Positions 25,829 through 34,743 of a stretch of DNA of 64,000 bases are shown here, in pieces. The position numbers and the translations under genes are program-made. The notes beneath the pieces are model-generated. The model saw nothing but the letters and a program-made list of their open reading frames with translations. It made no database searches and was not told the origin of the DNA. Source of the stretch: Chitinophaga solisilvae (GTDB lineage Bacteria > Bacteroidota > Bacteroidia > Chitinophagales > Chitinophagaceae); NCBI RefSeq assembly GCF_009928525.1, contig NZ_JAABOK010000004.1:406019-470018 (forward strand), given 5' to 3'. Numbering within the stretch: position 1 is the first letter of the stretch; every line of letters begins with the position of its first letter.

Positions 25829-27550
25829 ATGATCACTTGTGGAATAAAACTGACGCACGATGCAGCATTCTGCATCATGGAAGATAATCGTTTGCTATTT
25901 AGTATTGAAATTGAAAAGCTGCATAACAACAGGCGTTACTCAAAATTTACCGCTACGCTGGAAGAAATGGAGGCCCTGCTGGGGCGTTACAATATCCGTT
26001 TCGCTGATATAGACCGCATGGTGGTAGACGGGTGGGGAGTATGGGAAGGTAATACGGTTACTGAAGACAAACCCTCGCTTTCCATGAAGCTGGCAACAGG
26101 CCAGCTGAATCTGGAAGTGGCGCCTTACGGCTTCCTGCTGAAAGGCGACCAGGTGCTGGAAAGAAGACACTTTCACAGCAATGGTTTTCCGTTTTCCTAC
26201 AGCAGCTATCCGCATGTTTCCGGTCACCTCGTGGGAGCCTACGCCAGCAGCCCCTTTGCGGTTGCACAGGAGAATGCCTTCCTGCTGGTATGGGACGGGG
26301 CCACGGCGCCGCAGCTGTTTCACTGGGATGTTATCCGCGGGAAGATGGAAGCGCTCGGTGTGCTCATGCCCGTTACCGGCAATATCTACCCCGGCTTTGC
26401 TTCCTGTTATGAACCCTTTACCAGGGAAGGCTTTGATGGAAATGAAGAAAAAGGTATTGCCGGAAAAGTGATGGCATATATTGCCACCGGCAGGGTAGCG
26501 GCCGATCTGCTGCAGCGTTTTGAAGAACATTACCGCCACCTGCGGCAGCAGCTCCAGGTGATGACACCGGCTTCCGTTGATGCGTTCACCTGGAAGCTGT
26601 CTGATGGCTGGAGAAATCTTGCAGCAGCAGGCGGATACGAAGCACCCGATGTACTGGCCACCTTTCATGCTGCGTTGCAGAAACTGCTGATAAGCTCACT
26701 GGAAGCGTGTTTGCATAAGCACCCGGTGAAAGGTCCCGTGAACCTTGCCTATAGCGGCGGCTGCGCGCTGAACATCAAATGGAACAATGCCATCCGTAAC
26801 AGCCGTCTCGTAGATCATATATGGGTGCCGCCTTTTCCCAACGACTCCGGCAATGCTATCGGCATGGCCTGTTGCGAAGTAACCAATGCACTCGGTATAA
26901 AACCGTTACGGTGGAATGTTTACAGCGGCCCGGAAATCGTGGCCAGCACTATTCATCCGGACTGGCAGGAGCGGGAAAACTTTACCACGGCACAGCTGGC
27001 ACGGCTGCTGGCTGTTACCGGTGCTCCGGTAGTATTTCTGCATGGCGCCGCCGAACTGGGACCCAGAGCCCTCGGAGCCAGGAGCATACTGGCTTCGCCG
27101 GCATCTCCGTTCATGAAGGGTATCCTCAACGAGGTGAAGTTCCGGGAACATTACCGGCCGGTGGCGCCTGTTTGTATGGAAGAAGAAGCACCCGCTGTAT
27201 TTGACCCCGGCATGCCCGATCCCTACATGTTGTTTGAACACCAGGTGAGAAAATCATGGATCGAAAGAATACCGGCTGTCTGTCACCTCGACAATACCGC
27301 CAGGGTACAGACGGTAAGCCGTACCGGCCATCCCGTGTTATACAGCCTGTTGTCCGCCTTCCGCGATATTACCGGCATCCCGCTCCTGTGTAATACCAGT
27401 GCCAACCTCAATGGCAGCGGATTTTTTCCGGATGTGCGCAGTGTGATGGACTGGGGAAGAACAGACTACATCTGGTGCAACGGCAGCCTGTATTACAGGA
27501 AACACCTGTCAGCAGAGCAGCATTGGGAAGAGATCTTGCCCGGTTGTTAA
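25829..27550 (+). CDS. NodU/TobZ-family carbamoyltransferase 1
   Basis: The 573-residue product shows the two-domain architecture of O-carbamoyltransferases. An N-terminal YrdC/Kae1-like half includes THDAAFCIMED and HVSGHLVGAYASSPFA. The motif YSGGCALN lies near residue 308. The C-terminal half has ELGPRALGARSILASP, VKFREHYRPVAPV and LLCNTSANLNG. The enzymes make carbamoyl-adenylate from carbamoyl phosphate and ATP, then transfer the carbamoyl group to a hydroxyl (sugar or polyketide) or, in some pathways, an amine. Here the acceptor may be a sugar of the glycan or a Dap side chain. It is quite divergent from the second copy at 30976. 145 bp separate it from the permease gene. Confidence 0.87.
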   Translation: MITCGIKLTHDAAFCIMEDNRLLFSIEIEKLHNNRRYSKFTATLEEMEALLGRYNIRFADIDRMVVDGWGVWEGNTVTEDKPSLSMKLATGQLNLEVAPYGFLLKGDQVLERRHFHSNGFPFSYSSYPHVSGHLVGAYASSPFAVAQENAFLLVWDGATAPQLFHWDVIRGKMEALGVLMPVTGNIYPGFASCYEPFTREGFDGNEEKGIAGKVMAYIATGRVAADLLQRFEEHYRHLRQQLQVMTPASVDAFTWKLSDGWRNLAAAGGYEAPDVLATFHAALQKLLISSLEACLHKHPVKGPVNLAYSGGCALNIKWNNAIRNSRLVDHIWVPPFPNDSGNAIGMACCEVTNALGIKPLRWNVYSGPEIVASTIHPDWQERENFTTAQLARLLAVTGAPVVFLHGAAELGPRALGARSILASPASPFMKGILNEVKFREHYRPVAPVCMEEEAPAVFDPGMPDPYMLFEHQVRKSWIERIPAVCHLDNTARVQTVSRTGHPVLYSLLSAFRDITGIPLLCNTSANLNGSGFFPDVRSVMDWGRTDYIWCNGSLYYRKHLSAEQHWEEILPGC

Positions 27551-27694
27551 AATTTTCTGAAACAGCGGAACAAGAATAAAAAAAGCACTAAATTGTTTGC
27601 TTCCAACATCTGAAGTCACTGAGAGAAGACCCGTATTGAAGCATTACTGTTGGCCTGGTTCGCTTTTCATCTGTATCCTTAAAAATCCACTACC

Positions 27695-30091
27695 TTGATA
27701 AAGTTATATTTCAAACTGGCATATAAGAATCTGCAGAAGAACAGGATGCATGCGCTCATCAGCATATTCGGCCTGTCGCTTGGCCTGTGCTGTGGTATTG
27801 TATTGTACCAGTTTATCCGGTATCATTCAAGTTTTGACAGCTATCATAAACATGCGTCAGAGATCTACAGGGTAGTAACAGACCTCCACCTGCAGGACGG
27901 AAGTGTTGAATACGATCCGGGTACACCTTTACTGATGGTCGATCAGCTGAGGGAGAACTCCCCGGCGATTGTCAACCAGGTGGTGCTGATGTCGAAGAAC
28001 TCACTCACCGTATCAGACCAGACCGGAGGAAAAGCCCGCATGTTTGCGGAAGATCAGAACGTAGCCTTCACAGATGCACGCTGGTTTTCCATGTTCGACT
28101 ATACCTGGCTGCAGGGCGATAGGAACACCGCTATGGATGCGCCGAATGCAGTAGTGCTGACACGCAGTCAGGCAAAAAAATATTTCGGTAGTGTCAATGA
28201 TGCCATCGGAAAGGACCTCATGTTCAATAGTAAATATCTCGCAACAGTGAAAGGGGTAGTGGAAGATTATCCTTCCAATACCGATTACAAAGTAGATATT
28301 TTCGTGGCTATGCCGGCGTATAAGTCACTTTATCCTGATCGTGATTCTACCCTGCGCTCCGGCTGGGGCATGATGAGCTCTGCTAACTGGACTTTCGTGC
28401 AGCTGCGCCCGGACGCTTCTCCTGCTACGGTAGACCGGCTGCTGAAAGAACTGGCAAAAAGTAATCTCGGAGAACTGGCCGCAAATTATTCCTTTCACCT
28501 GGAACCGATGAAGGACCTGCATTATGACCTGCGCTACGGCGGCGTGATACAGCGTTCCATGCTGACAACATTATTCCTGATAGGATTTTTTATTGTACTG
28601 ATTGCCTGCGTAAACTATGTGAACCTTTCCGTTGCCCAGGTAACCAAACGTGCGCGCGAGATAGGTACGATGAAGGTATTCGGCAGCAGGCCGGCAGATA
28701 TATTCCGGCAGTTTATGGTGGAAACATCCACGCTCACACTGATTGCTACATTGCTGGCGGTATTGTGGGCGCTGCTCATCGTTCCGTTCCTGAACAAATG
28801 GCTGAGTACTGAGCTGAGTCTCTTTGATATTACACTGCTGCCCGCCATTATTATCCTGGTGCTGGTTGTTATCTTTATCAGCGGCGCTTATCCGTCCATG
28901 ATCCTGAGCCGTTTCACACCGCTCAGCGCCATCAAGGACAAAGCTGCCTCCAAATCGCCGGGAAAGAACCTGGGGCTCAAATTCCTCGTCATCTTCCAGA
29001 ACTCGGTAGCGCAGATACTCATCATCTGTACCATCGTTGTAACGCTGCAGGTGAAATTCCTGAAAAACACGAATGTCGGGTTTAACAAGGAAGGCGTAGT
29101 ACTGATACCGGTGCCGGATGGGGCCGGCGATACCCGCTCTTACCTGCGCAACCAGCTTTCCGGCGTACCGGGACTGAAAGGGATCAGCTTCTGTTTCAGA
29201 CCGCCGTCAGACGAAATCGTGAGAGGCGGATCTATCAAGTATGATATGCGGCCATGGGAAGATTTCTCTGTGAGGTCCAGCTACGGCGATGCCAGCTATA
29301 TCCGTACTTTCGGATTGCAGCTGATAGCCGGCCGCAACCTGAGTGAAAGTGATTCTACCGGCGAGGCAGTCGTGAATGAAGAACTCGTGAGTAAGCTCGG
29401 TATCAAAAAGAAGGAAGATATCATAGGACATAAACTGGTGGTGGGCGACCTGAATGAACGGCCTGTTTCCATCGTGGGCGTTGTCCGTAATTTCCAGGTA
29501 AGACCGCTGATGTATGCCATAGAGCCAACGTTGATTACTACCCATAAGGAGTCGTACAAATATATGGCGGTAAGGATTGATGGGCGTGACCCGATGAGCA
29601 GCATCAGCGCCATACGCAATGCGTGGGAATCAGCCTATCCGGCCAATGTATTCCGTTTCCAGTTCTTCGACGACCGCCTGGCCTCCCTGTATCACCGGGA
29701 AGAGGTGCTCAACCGGCTGATTAATACCAGCGCGGTAGTCGCCATCTTTATCAGCTGTCTTGGCCTCCTGGGGCTCATTTCCATTACTATCGTACATCGT
29801 ACAAAGGAAATCGGTATCAGAAAAGTAGTAGGTGCATCTGCCTTCAATATTGCCAGCCTGCTCATTACAGATTTCTTCAAGCTCATTGGTATCGCTATCG
29901 TGCTGGCATCTCCGGTAGCATGGATACTGATGCATAAATGGTTATCCAACTATGCCAACCGCATTACCATGGAATGGTACATATTTCTGGCAGCTGCCTG
30001 TATTGCGGTTATTATCGCCTTCGCAACGATATACTACCAGGTAATGAAAGCTGTCAGAATGAATACCATCAAAAGCCTCAGACAGCGTTAA
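27695..30091 (+). CDS. FtsX/MacB-like ABC permease, TTG start
   Basis: The 798-residue permease has two FtsX-type halves, each a membrane helix, a periplasmic MacB_PCD-type domain and three further helices. The first half ends with VNYVNLSVAQVTKRAREIG (around 300-320) and the second with TIVHRTKEIGIRKVVGASA, a conserved FtsX coupling motif. No ATPase partner is in the window. Chitinophagaceae often carry many such stand-alone permeases near secreted or antimicrobial systems. It may move the product or a resistance/efflux substrate. The frame starts with TTG; no earlier ATG is in frame after the intergenic gap. Link to the pathway is by position only. Confidence 0.82.
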   Translation: MIKLYFKLAYKNLQKNRMHALISIFGLSLGLCCGIVLYQFIRYHSSFDSYHKHASEIYRVVTDLHLQDGSVEYDPGTPLLMVDQLRENSPAIVNQVVLMSKNSLTVSDQTGGKARMFAEDQNVAFTDARWFSMFDYTWLQGDRNTAMDAPNAVVLTRSQAKKYFGSVNDAIGKDLMFNSKYLATVKGVVEDYPSNTDYKVDIFVAMPAYKSLYPDRDSTLRSGWGMMSSANWTFVQLRPDASPATVDRLLKELAKSNLGELAANYSFHLEPMKDLHYDLRYGGVIQRSMLTTLFLIGFFIVLIACVNYVNLSVAQVTKRAREIGTMKVFGSRPADIFRQFMVETSTLTLIATLLAVLWALLIVPFLNKWLSTELSLFDITLLPAIIILVLVVIFISGAYPSMILSRFTPLSAIKDKAASKSPGKNLGLKFLVIFQNSVAQILIICTIVVTLQVKFLKNTNVGFNKEGVVLIPVPDGAGDTRSYLRNQLSGVPGLKGISFCFRPPSDEIVRGGSIKYDMRPWEDFSVRSSYGDASYIRTFGLQLIAGRNLSESDSTGEAVVNEELVSKLGIKKKEDIIGHKLVVGDLNERPVSIVGVVRNFQVRPLMYAIEPTLITTHKESYKYMAVRIDGRDPMSSISAIRNAWESAYPANVFRFQFFDDRLASLYHREEVLNRLINTSAVVAIFISCLGLLGLISITIVHRTKEIGIRKVVGASAFNIASLLITDFFKLIGIAIVLASPVAWILMHKWLSNYANRITMEWYIFLAAACIAVIIAFATIYYQVMKAVRMNTIKSLRQR

Positions 30092-30195
30092 CGAACCTGT
30101 TTTACTGCTGTTAACCCTTTTCTCTTCCTGCCGGGAGCAACCCTTTCATGGTAACGGGTAGCTGCCGGCGGCAAATCCTTATTCAATCATTCGGC

Positions 30196-30954
30196 ATGAA
30201 AATACCCCGCATTTTCCATCAGACCTGGAAGAACAATGATCTTCCGGATGATTTCCGGCTGTTTATGAATACATGGAAAAAACACCATCCTTCCTGGGAA
30301 CATGTATTGTGGACAGATGAAATGAACCGTCTTTTCATCAGGGAAAAATATCCCGGCTTCCTGCCGGTGTATGACAGCTATGAAACCAACATTCAACGGG
30401 TAGATGCTGTCAGGTACTTTATCATCAACAGTTTCGGCGGTGTGTACGTAGATCTCGACATGGAGTGTGTACAGCCCCTGGAACCACTGCTGGCGGCACA
30501 TACCTGTGTGCTGGGCCAGGAACCTGCCGCACATTGCCAGTTGCATAACAAACAGATGATTATCAGCAATGCGTTCATTGCGGCAGCGCCGGCGCATCCG
30601 TTTATCCGGAAAGTATGTACGGAGATGTTTACCGGTATTGCTGCACCCGATGATCAGAACGACTATATCCTGGAGTCCACGGGTCCCTTCCGTATCACCA
30701 CTATATACGAACAGATGGAAGCCGCAGGCAGACCAACGCTGGCCTCCTTCGATCAGTTATATCCGCTGACCAAAGATGAACTGCAAAGTTGTCCGAACCG
30801 TAAACAGCTTTTAAAAAAATATGCATCGCAACTGAATACCGCCTATGCCATCCATTACTATTGGGGAACATGGTGGAAAGGCGACCGGAAACTACCGCTC
30901 CTGGAGCGGATATGGAAACACATTTCTTCCCCGCACCGTACCACAGATTGTTGA
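30196..30954 (+). CDS. GT32-type glycosyltransferase
   Basis: The 252-residue GT-A protein begins MKIPRIFHQTWKNNDLP, the typical OCH1/GT32 start, with ETNIQRVDAVRYFIINSFGG and the DxD pair in VYVDLDMECVQPLE. It is related to the N-terminal half of the fusion gene at 24047. I chose the ATG at 30196 because the GT32 motif begins at residue 2; the frame extends 16 codons upstream. Donor likely GDP- or UDP-hexose. It is followed after 21 bp by the second carbamoyltransferase gene. Confidence 0.83.
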   Translation: MKIPRIFHQTWKNNDLPDDFRLFMNTWKKHHPSWEHVLWTDEMNRLFIREKYPGFLPVYDSYETNIQRVDAVRYFIINSFGGVYVDLDMECVQPLEPLLAAHTCVLGQEPAAHCQLHNKQMIISNAFIAAAPAHPFIRKVCTEMFTGIAAPDDQNDYILESTGPFRITTIYEQMEAAGRPTLASFDQLYPLTKDELQSCPNRKQLLKKYASQLNTAYAIHYYWGTWWKGDRKLPLLERIWKHISSPHRTTDC

Positions 30955-30975
30955 ACATGAATAAATCAAATTAAC

Positions 30976-32583
30976 GTGAAAACATTTAACATCCTAGCAA
31001 TTAACTTCAACCATGATGGATCCGCTGTCATCCTCTCCGATGGCAGGATCTCCGCTTTCCTTAATACTGAGCGCTTTTCAAAAAAGAAAAAACATCCCGG
31101 CATAAGAGAGGCCGACCTCAACCAGCTCCTGAAGCAGGCAGGGTTGCAACTGGAAGATATTTCCCTGATGATACTATGTAATATTCACAGCATGGATTCA
31201 GACGATATTCCAAAGTTATACGGATCTTCCCTGAAGGAGTCCTGGTTCGATTTCTGGGTGAACCAGACTTTAGACAAGGTATGGATCAACGGGCTGGAAT
31301 TACCCTGCCTGGTAAACCCGGACCATCATCTGCTGCATTGTTCCCTGGCATACTATACTTCTCCTTTTGACAGCGCCGTCTGCTTCTCCTGGGATCCTAC
31401 CGGCTTCGGTGTTTTCATCGGAAAAGATAATAAAATGACCAAGGTGAGATATGATATTAAAACACACTTCACCTGCTGGTGGTATAATGAAGTGGCCAGC
31501 CAGCTGTTTGATACAGGCATCATCGGAGCTGGAAAGGTAATGGGGCTTGCTCCTTACGGCCATCCCGGCAGCCTGCAGAACAAACGCCTGGAGGATTTTG
31601 CAGACATGGAAGAATTTTTTGCCTTGTCAGACAACGGCGGTAATCCGGTGATGGTAGAGGCCAACGGCCGCCAGCTCAATGCCACCCTTGCCTATAACGT
31701 ACAGGCACTGATGGAACAGCAGCTGGGAGATATCATGAACGATCTCTGTAAAATTGCAGCGGATAACGGCGTTGCTGCCAACATCTGCCTCAGTGGCGGC
31801 GGCGCGCTCAACTCTGTCGCCAACCAGGTAGCCTTCAGGAATTCAGCATTTGAACGTATCCATCTGCATCCTGCCTGCGGCGACGACGGTACTCCTATCG
31901 GAGCAGCCATGTGGTACTGGTTCAATCAGCAGGACCACCCGCGTATTAAGTATACTAACCGTGATATGATGTATTCCGTTACTTCCTATGAAGATAAAAT
32001 AGAACAGGCGCTCAGCCTGCCGGAATATGAAGGACGTATCAGGGTAGAAAGAACAACGGACTATATCAGGCAAACAGCCAAGCACCTGGCTGATGATAAA
32101 ATTATTGCATGGTTCCAGGATGGCAGCGAAATAGGTCCCAGAGCGCTGGGCAACCGGAGCATCCTGGCCAACCCCCGCAATACGGACATGAAAGATATTC
32201 TGAACAGCAAGGTGAAGTTCCGCGAAGGTTTCCGTCCGTTTGCTCCCAGCGTACTCAATGAGTTTGCAGCAGAATGGTTCGGCCTGAGCGACAGCCCCTT
32301 CATGCTGCGCGTATGCGATGTACTGCAGGATAGCATTCCGGCGGTGAGTCATGTGGACAAAACCGCCAGGATACAAACAGTTTGTGAAAAAGATAACCCT
32401 GACTACTACACGCTCATCAGCAACTTCCATAGTATTACCGGTATCCCGCTGGTGATCAACACTTCTTTTAATATCAAAGGAGAGTCTATCGTGGAAACGC
32501 CGCAGGATGCCATTCATTGCCTGCTCAACACACAGATCGATTACCTGATATTCAGGAATTTTATTGTGTCCAAATGTGCATGA
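30976..32583 (+). CDS. NodU/TobZ-family carbamoyltransferase 2, GTG start
   Basis: The 535-residue product carries all expected motifs: NFNHDGSAVIL at the N-terminus, HHLLHCSLAYYTSPF (metal-binding His), GKVMGLAPYG, LSGGGALNSVAN (about 271), EIGPRALGNRSILANP (about 384), VKFREGFRPFAPS and VINTSFNIKGES. It is closer to the classical NodU/NolO type than the first copy. The start is GTG at 30976; the nearby ATG frame (30957) stops after four codons. Two distinct carbamoyltransferases in one operon suggest two carbamoylation sites or two acceptor types (sugar hydroxyl and amine). Confidence 0.88.
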   Translation: MKTFNILAINFNHDGSAVILSDGRISAFLNTERFSKKKKHPGIREADLNQLLKQAGLQLEDISLMILCNIHSMDSDDIPKLYGSSLKESWFDFWVNQTLDKVWINGLELPCLVNPDHHLLHCSLAYYTSPFDSAVCFSWDPTGFGVFIGKDNKMTKVRYDIKTHFTCWWYNEVASQLFDTGIIGAGKVMGLAPYGHPGSLQNKRLEDFADMEEFFALSDNGGNPVMVEANGRQLNATLAYNVQALMEQQLGDIMNDLCKIAADNGVAANICLSGGGALNSVANQVAFRNSAFERIHLHPACGDDGTPIGAAMWYWFNQQDHPRIKYTNRDMMYSVTSYEDKIEQALSLPEYEGRIRVERTTDYIRQTAKHLADDKIIAWFQDGSEIGPRALGNRSILANPRNTDMKDILNSKVKFREGFRPFAPSVLNEFAAEWFGLSDSPFMLRVCDVLQDSIPAVSHVDKTARIQTVCEKDNPDYYTLISNFHSITGIPLVINTSFNIKGESIVETPQDAIHCLLNTQIDYLIFRNFIVSKCA

Positions 32584-32625
32584 TGAATATTCCCGACAGC
32601 TATTACTCCATTCAAACCTTGAAAT

Positions 32626-33615
32626 ATGTATTATCTTGATTCAAGTCATATCGCATCCCTTCCCCTGGATTGGCCGGCGTTGACAACCACCATCCGCCAC
32701 GCTGCAGCAGCTGTCAGCAACGGTACCTATGTGCAGCCACTGAAACCCTACCTGCGTTTTGGCGATCCGGTAAACCGCATTATTGCCATGCCCGCCTATA
32801 TCGGAGAAGGCTTTGATGTGGCCGGTATCAAGTGGATAGCGAGCTTTCCCAACAATATTAAGAAAGGTATCCTGCGCGCCAATTCTGTGACTATTCTGAA
32901 TGAAGCAGCTACCGGCGTACCGTTCTGTATTATTAATTCGCCGCTTGTCAGCGGCATACGTACTGCTGCTGTATCCGGCCTTATCCTGGAGGAAGTAACC
33001 CGGTACAGATCGCCTGAAAAGCGCTTCCGGGTTGGTATTACAGGCTTCGGGCCTATAGGCCGCCTGCACCTGCAGATGGTAGACGCCTTACTCGGAGAAA
33101 GAGTAACTGCCTATGACATCTATGATGTGAACGGAGTAGAAACAGACAGTATTCCCGCACATCTGAAAGAGAAGGTGACGGTTTGCCATAACTACGAAAC
33201 TGCATTCAATGACGCTGATATTTTTATCACCGCCACGGTGGCAACGAAAAGATATATCACCGGAAAACCGGTGCAGGGAAGCCTGCAGCTGAATGTATCC
33301 CTGCGCGACTATGACAGCAGTATCCGGCAGCATATCAACCGGATGCTGGTCGACAACTGGGAAGAAGTATGCCGCGAGAATACAGATATTCACTGCATGC
33401 ACGAAGCCGGATTATTGCAACAGGAAGATACCCTCGACCTGGCGGATATCTTTGGCGGTAACAGGCTGGCAGATCTCCGCCCGGATGAAACAGTTATGTT
33501 CAACCCTATGGGCATGGCTATTTTCGACATGGCCATCGCACATTATTTCTATCACTATGCCCGTGAAATGAAAACAGGTATTGCCCTGGGAGAAACCCTG
33601 GCAACAGAAGCCTGA
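32626..33615 (+). CDS. sbnB: SbnB-like dehydrogenase for 2,3-diaminopropionate (Dap) biosynthesis
   Basis: The 329-residue product belongs to the ornithine cyclodeaminase/mu-crystallin superfamily: AMPAYIGEGFDVAGIKWIAS (substrate side), VSGIRTAAVSGL and the NAD-binding GITGFGPIGRLHLQM around residue 138. It sits directly before an SbnA-like synthase. Known SbnB oxidises N-(2-amino-2-carboxyethyl)-L-glutamate and hydrolyses it to L-Dap, 2-oxoglutarate and ammonium. The pair therefore supplies Dap, a substrate for the assembly line or for carbamoylation. Gene order B then A is found in several Dap-using siderophore and antibiotic clusters. Confidence 0.87.
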   Translation: MYYLDSSHIASLPLDWPALTTTIRHAAAAVSNGTYVQPLKPYLRFGDPVNRIIAMPAYIGEGFDVAGIKWIASFPNNIKKGILRANSVTILNEAATGVPFCIINSPLVSGIRTAAVSGLILEEVTRYRSPEKRFRVGITGFGPIGRLHLQMVDALLGERVTAYDIYDVNGVETDSIPAHLKEKVTVCHNYETAFNDADIFITATVATKRYITGKPVQGSLQLNVSLRDYDSSIRQHINRMLVDNWEEVCRENTDIHCMHEAGLLQQEDTLDLADIFGGNRLADLRPDETVMFNPMGMAIFDMAIAHYFYHYAREMKTGIALGETLATEA

Positions 33616-33779
33616 CCCTTGCCCTGACTGCAGCGGCGAGATGTTTGTTACCCGGTTCCACTGCACACAGCACCCTGATCTCTCATCACCACTTTACCCG
33701 GCCATATGCTGCGAAGAACAACCGTTCGGGCAGCATATGCCTTGCCGGATATTATCAGCATTTAATTAAATACAACAAG

Positions 33780-34733
33780 ATGAATCCACTCATACAAAGC
33801 CTCGAAAAACTGGCCCCGCGCATCGGTAAATCTCCATTGATGAAACTGGATGCACCTAATATCAACCTCATGGTAAAACTGGAATATACCAACCTGACCG
33901 GCAGCGTGAAAGACAGGCCGGCCTATAATATCCTGTACGAAGGCATCCGGAAGGGCCAGATCAACGAGGATACCATTATCATGGAATCCAGCTCCGGCAA
34001 TTTTGCCATCGCCCTGGCTACCATCTGCCGGGAACTGGGCCTGCGATTTATTCCGGTGATAGATCCCAATATCAATGAAATGAATGAAGAAAAACTCAGG
34101 GGGCTGGCATATGATGTGGTGAAAGTACAGGAACGTGATGAAACCGGCGGCTTCCTGCTTACCCGCCTGCGTTACATACATAAATACATGGAGGAGCATC
34201 CAGGTATTTACTGGACCAACCAATATGCCAATAAAGATAATTACATGAGCTATTACCATACGCTTGCGCCGGAAATAGCGGAAGAAGCTGCCGGCGTGGA
34301 TTACCTGTTTGCTGCGGTAAGCTCCGGCGGTACCATCACCGGACTGTCGATCAGACTAAAGGAATTATATCCGCATATCAAAGTGATCGGTGTAGATGTG
34401 GAAGGCTCTGTTATATTCGGTTCCCCGCCCAAACCAAGACAACTTTCCGGTATCGGCTCCAGTAAGGTACCTCCCATATTATCCAATGCACTGATTGACG
34501 AGGTGATGATTATCTCTGAAGAAGATATCCGCAAGGGCGCCCGTGAGCTGTATGCTACCCACGGCGTTTATGGCGGCGCTTCCTGTGGTGCGGCCTACTT
34601 TGCCGTATGCAGCTATTTCCATAACAGGAAATTTTTCCGCTTACCCAATGTAGTGTTCATCTGCCCGGATCACGGACATACCTATCAGCAGGTAGTGTAT
34701 GAACAGGCTTTGTCCGGAACCGTTTCACTCTGA
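33780..34733 (+). CDS. sbnA: SbnA-like PLP-dependent N-(2-amino-2-carboxyethyl)-L-glutamate synthase
   Basis: The 317-residue product is a cysteine synthase-fold PLP enzyme: KSPLMKLDAPN, the PLP-Lys in NLTGSVKDRPAYNI, MESSSGNFAIALA (substrate Asn/Ser loop), AAVSSGGTITGLS (PLP phosphate Gly-loop) and the SbnA-type GIGSSKVPPIL. Known SbnA condenses O-phospho-L-serine with L-glutamate. The start at 33780 is used because the long upstream extension (to 33645) does not resemble the family. The two genes together are the textbook route to L-Dap. Next gene starts 10 bp after the stop. Confidence 0.88.
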   Translation: MNPLIQSLEKLAPRIGKSPLMKLDAPNINLMVKLEYTNLTGSVKDRPAYNILYEGIRKGQINEDTIIMESSSGNFAIALATICRELGLRFIPVIDPNINEMNEEKLRGLAYDVVKVQERDETGGFLLTRLRYIHKYMEEHPGIYWTNQYANKDNYMSYYHTLAPEIAEEAAGVDYLFAAVSSGGTITGLSIRLKELYPHIKVIGVDVEGSVIFGSPPKPRQLSGIGSSKVPPILSNALIDEVMIISEEDIRKGARELYATHGVYGGASCGAAYFAVCSYFHNRKFFRLPNVVFICPDHGHTYQQVVYEQALSGTVSL

Positions 34734-34743
34734 TGATGATGTT

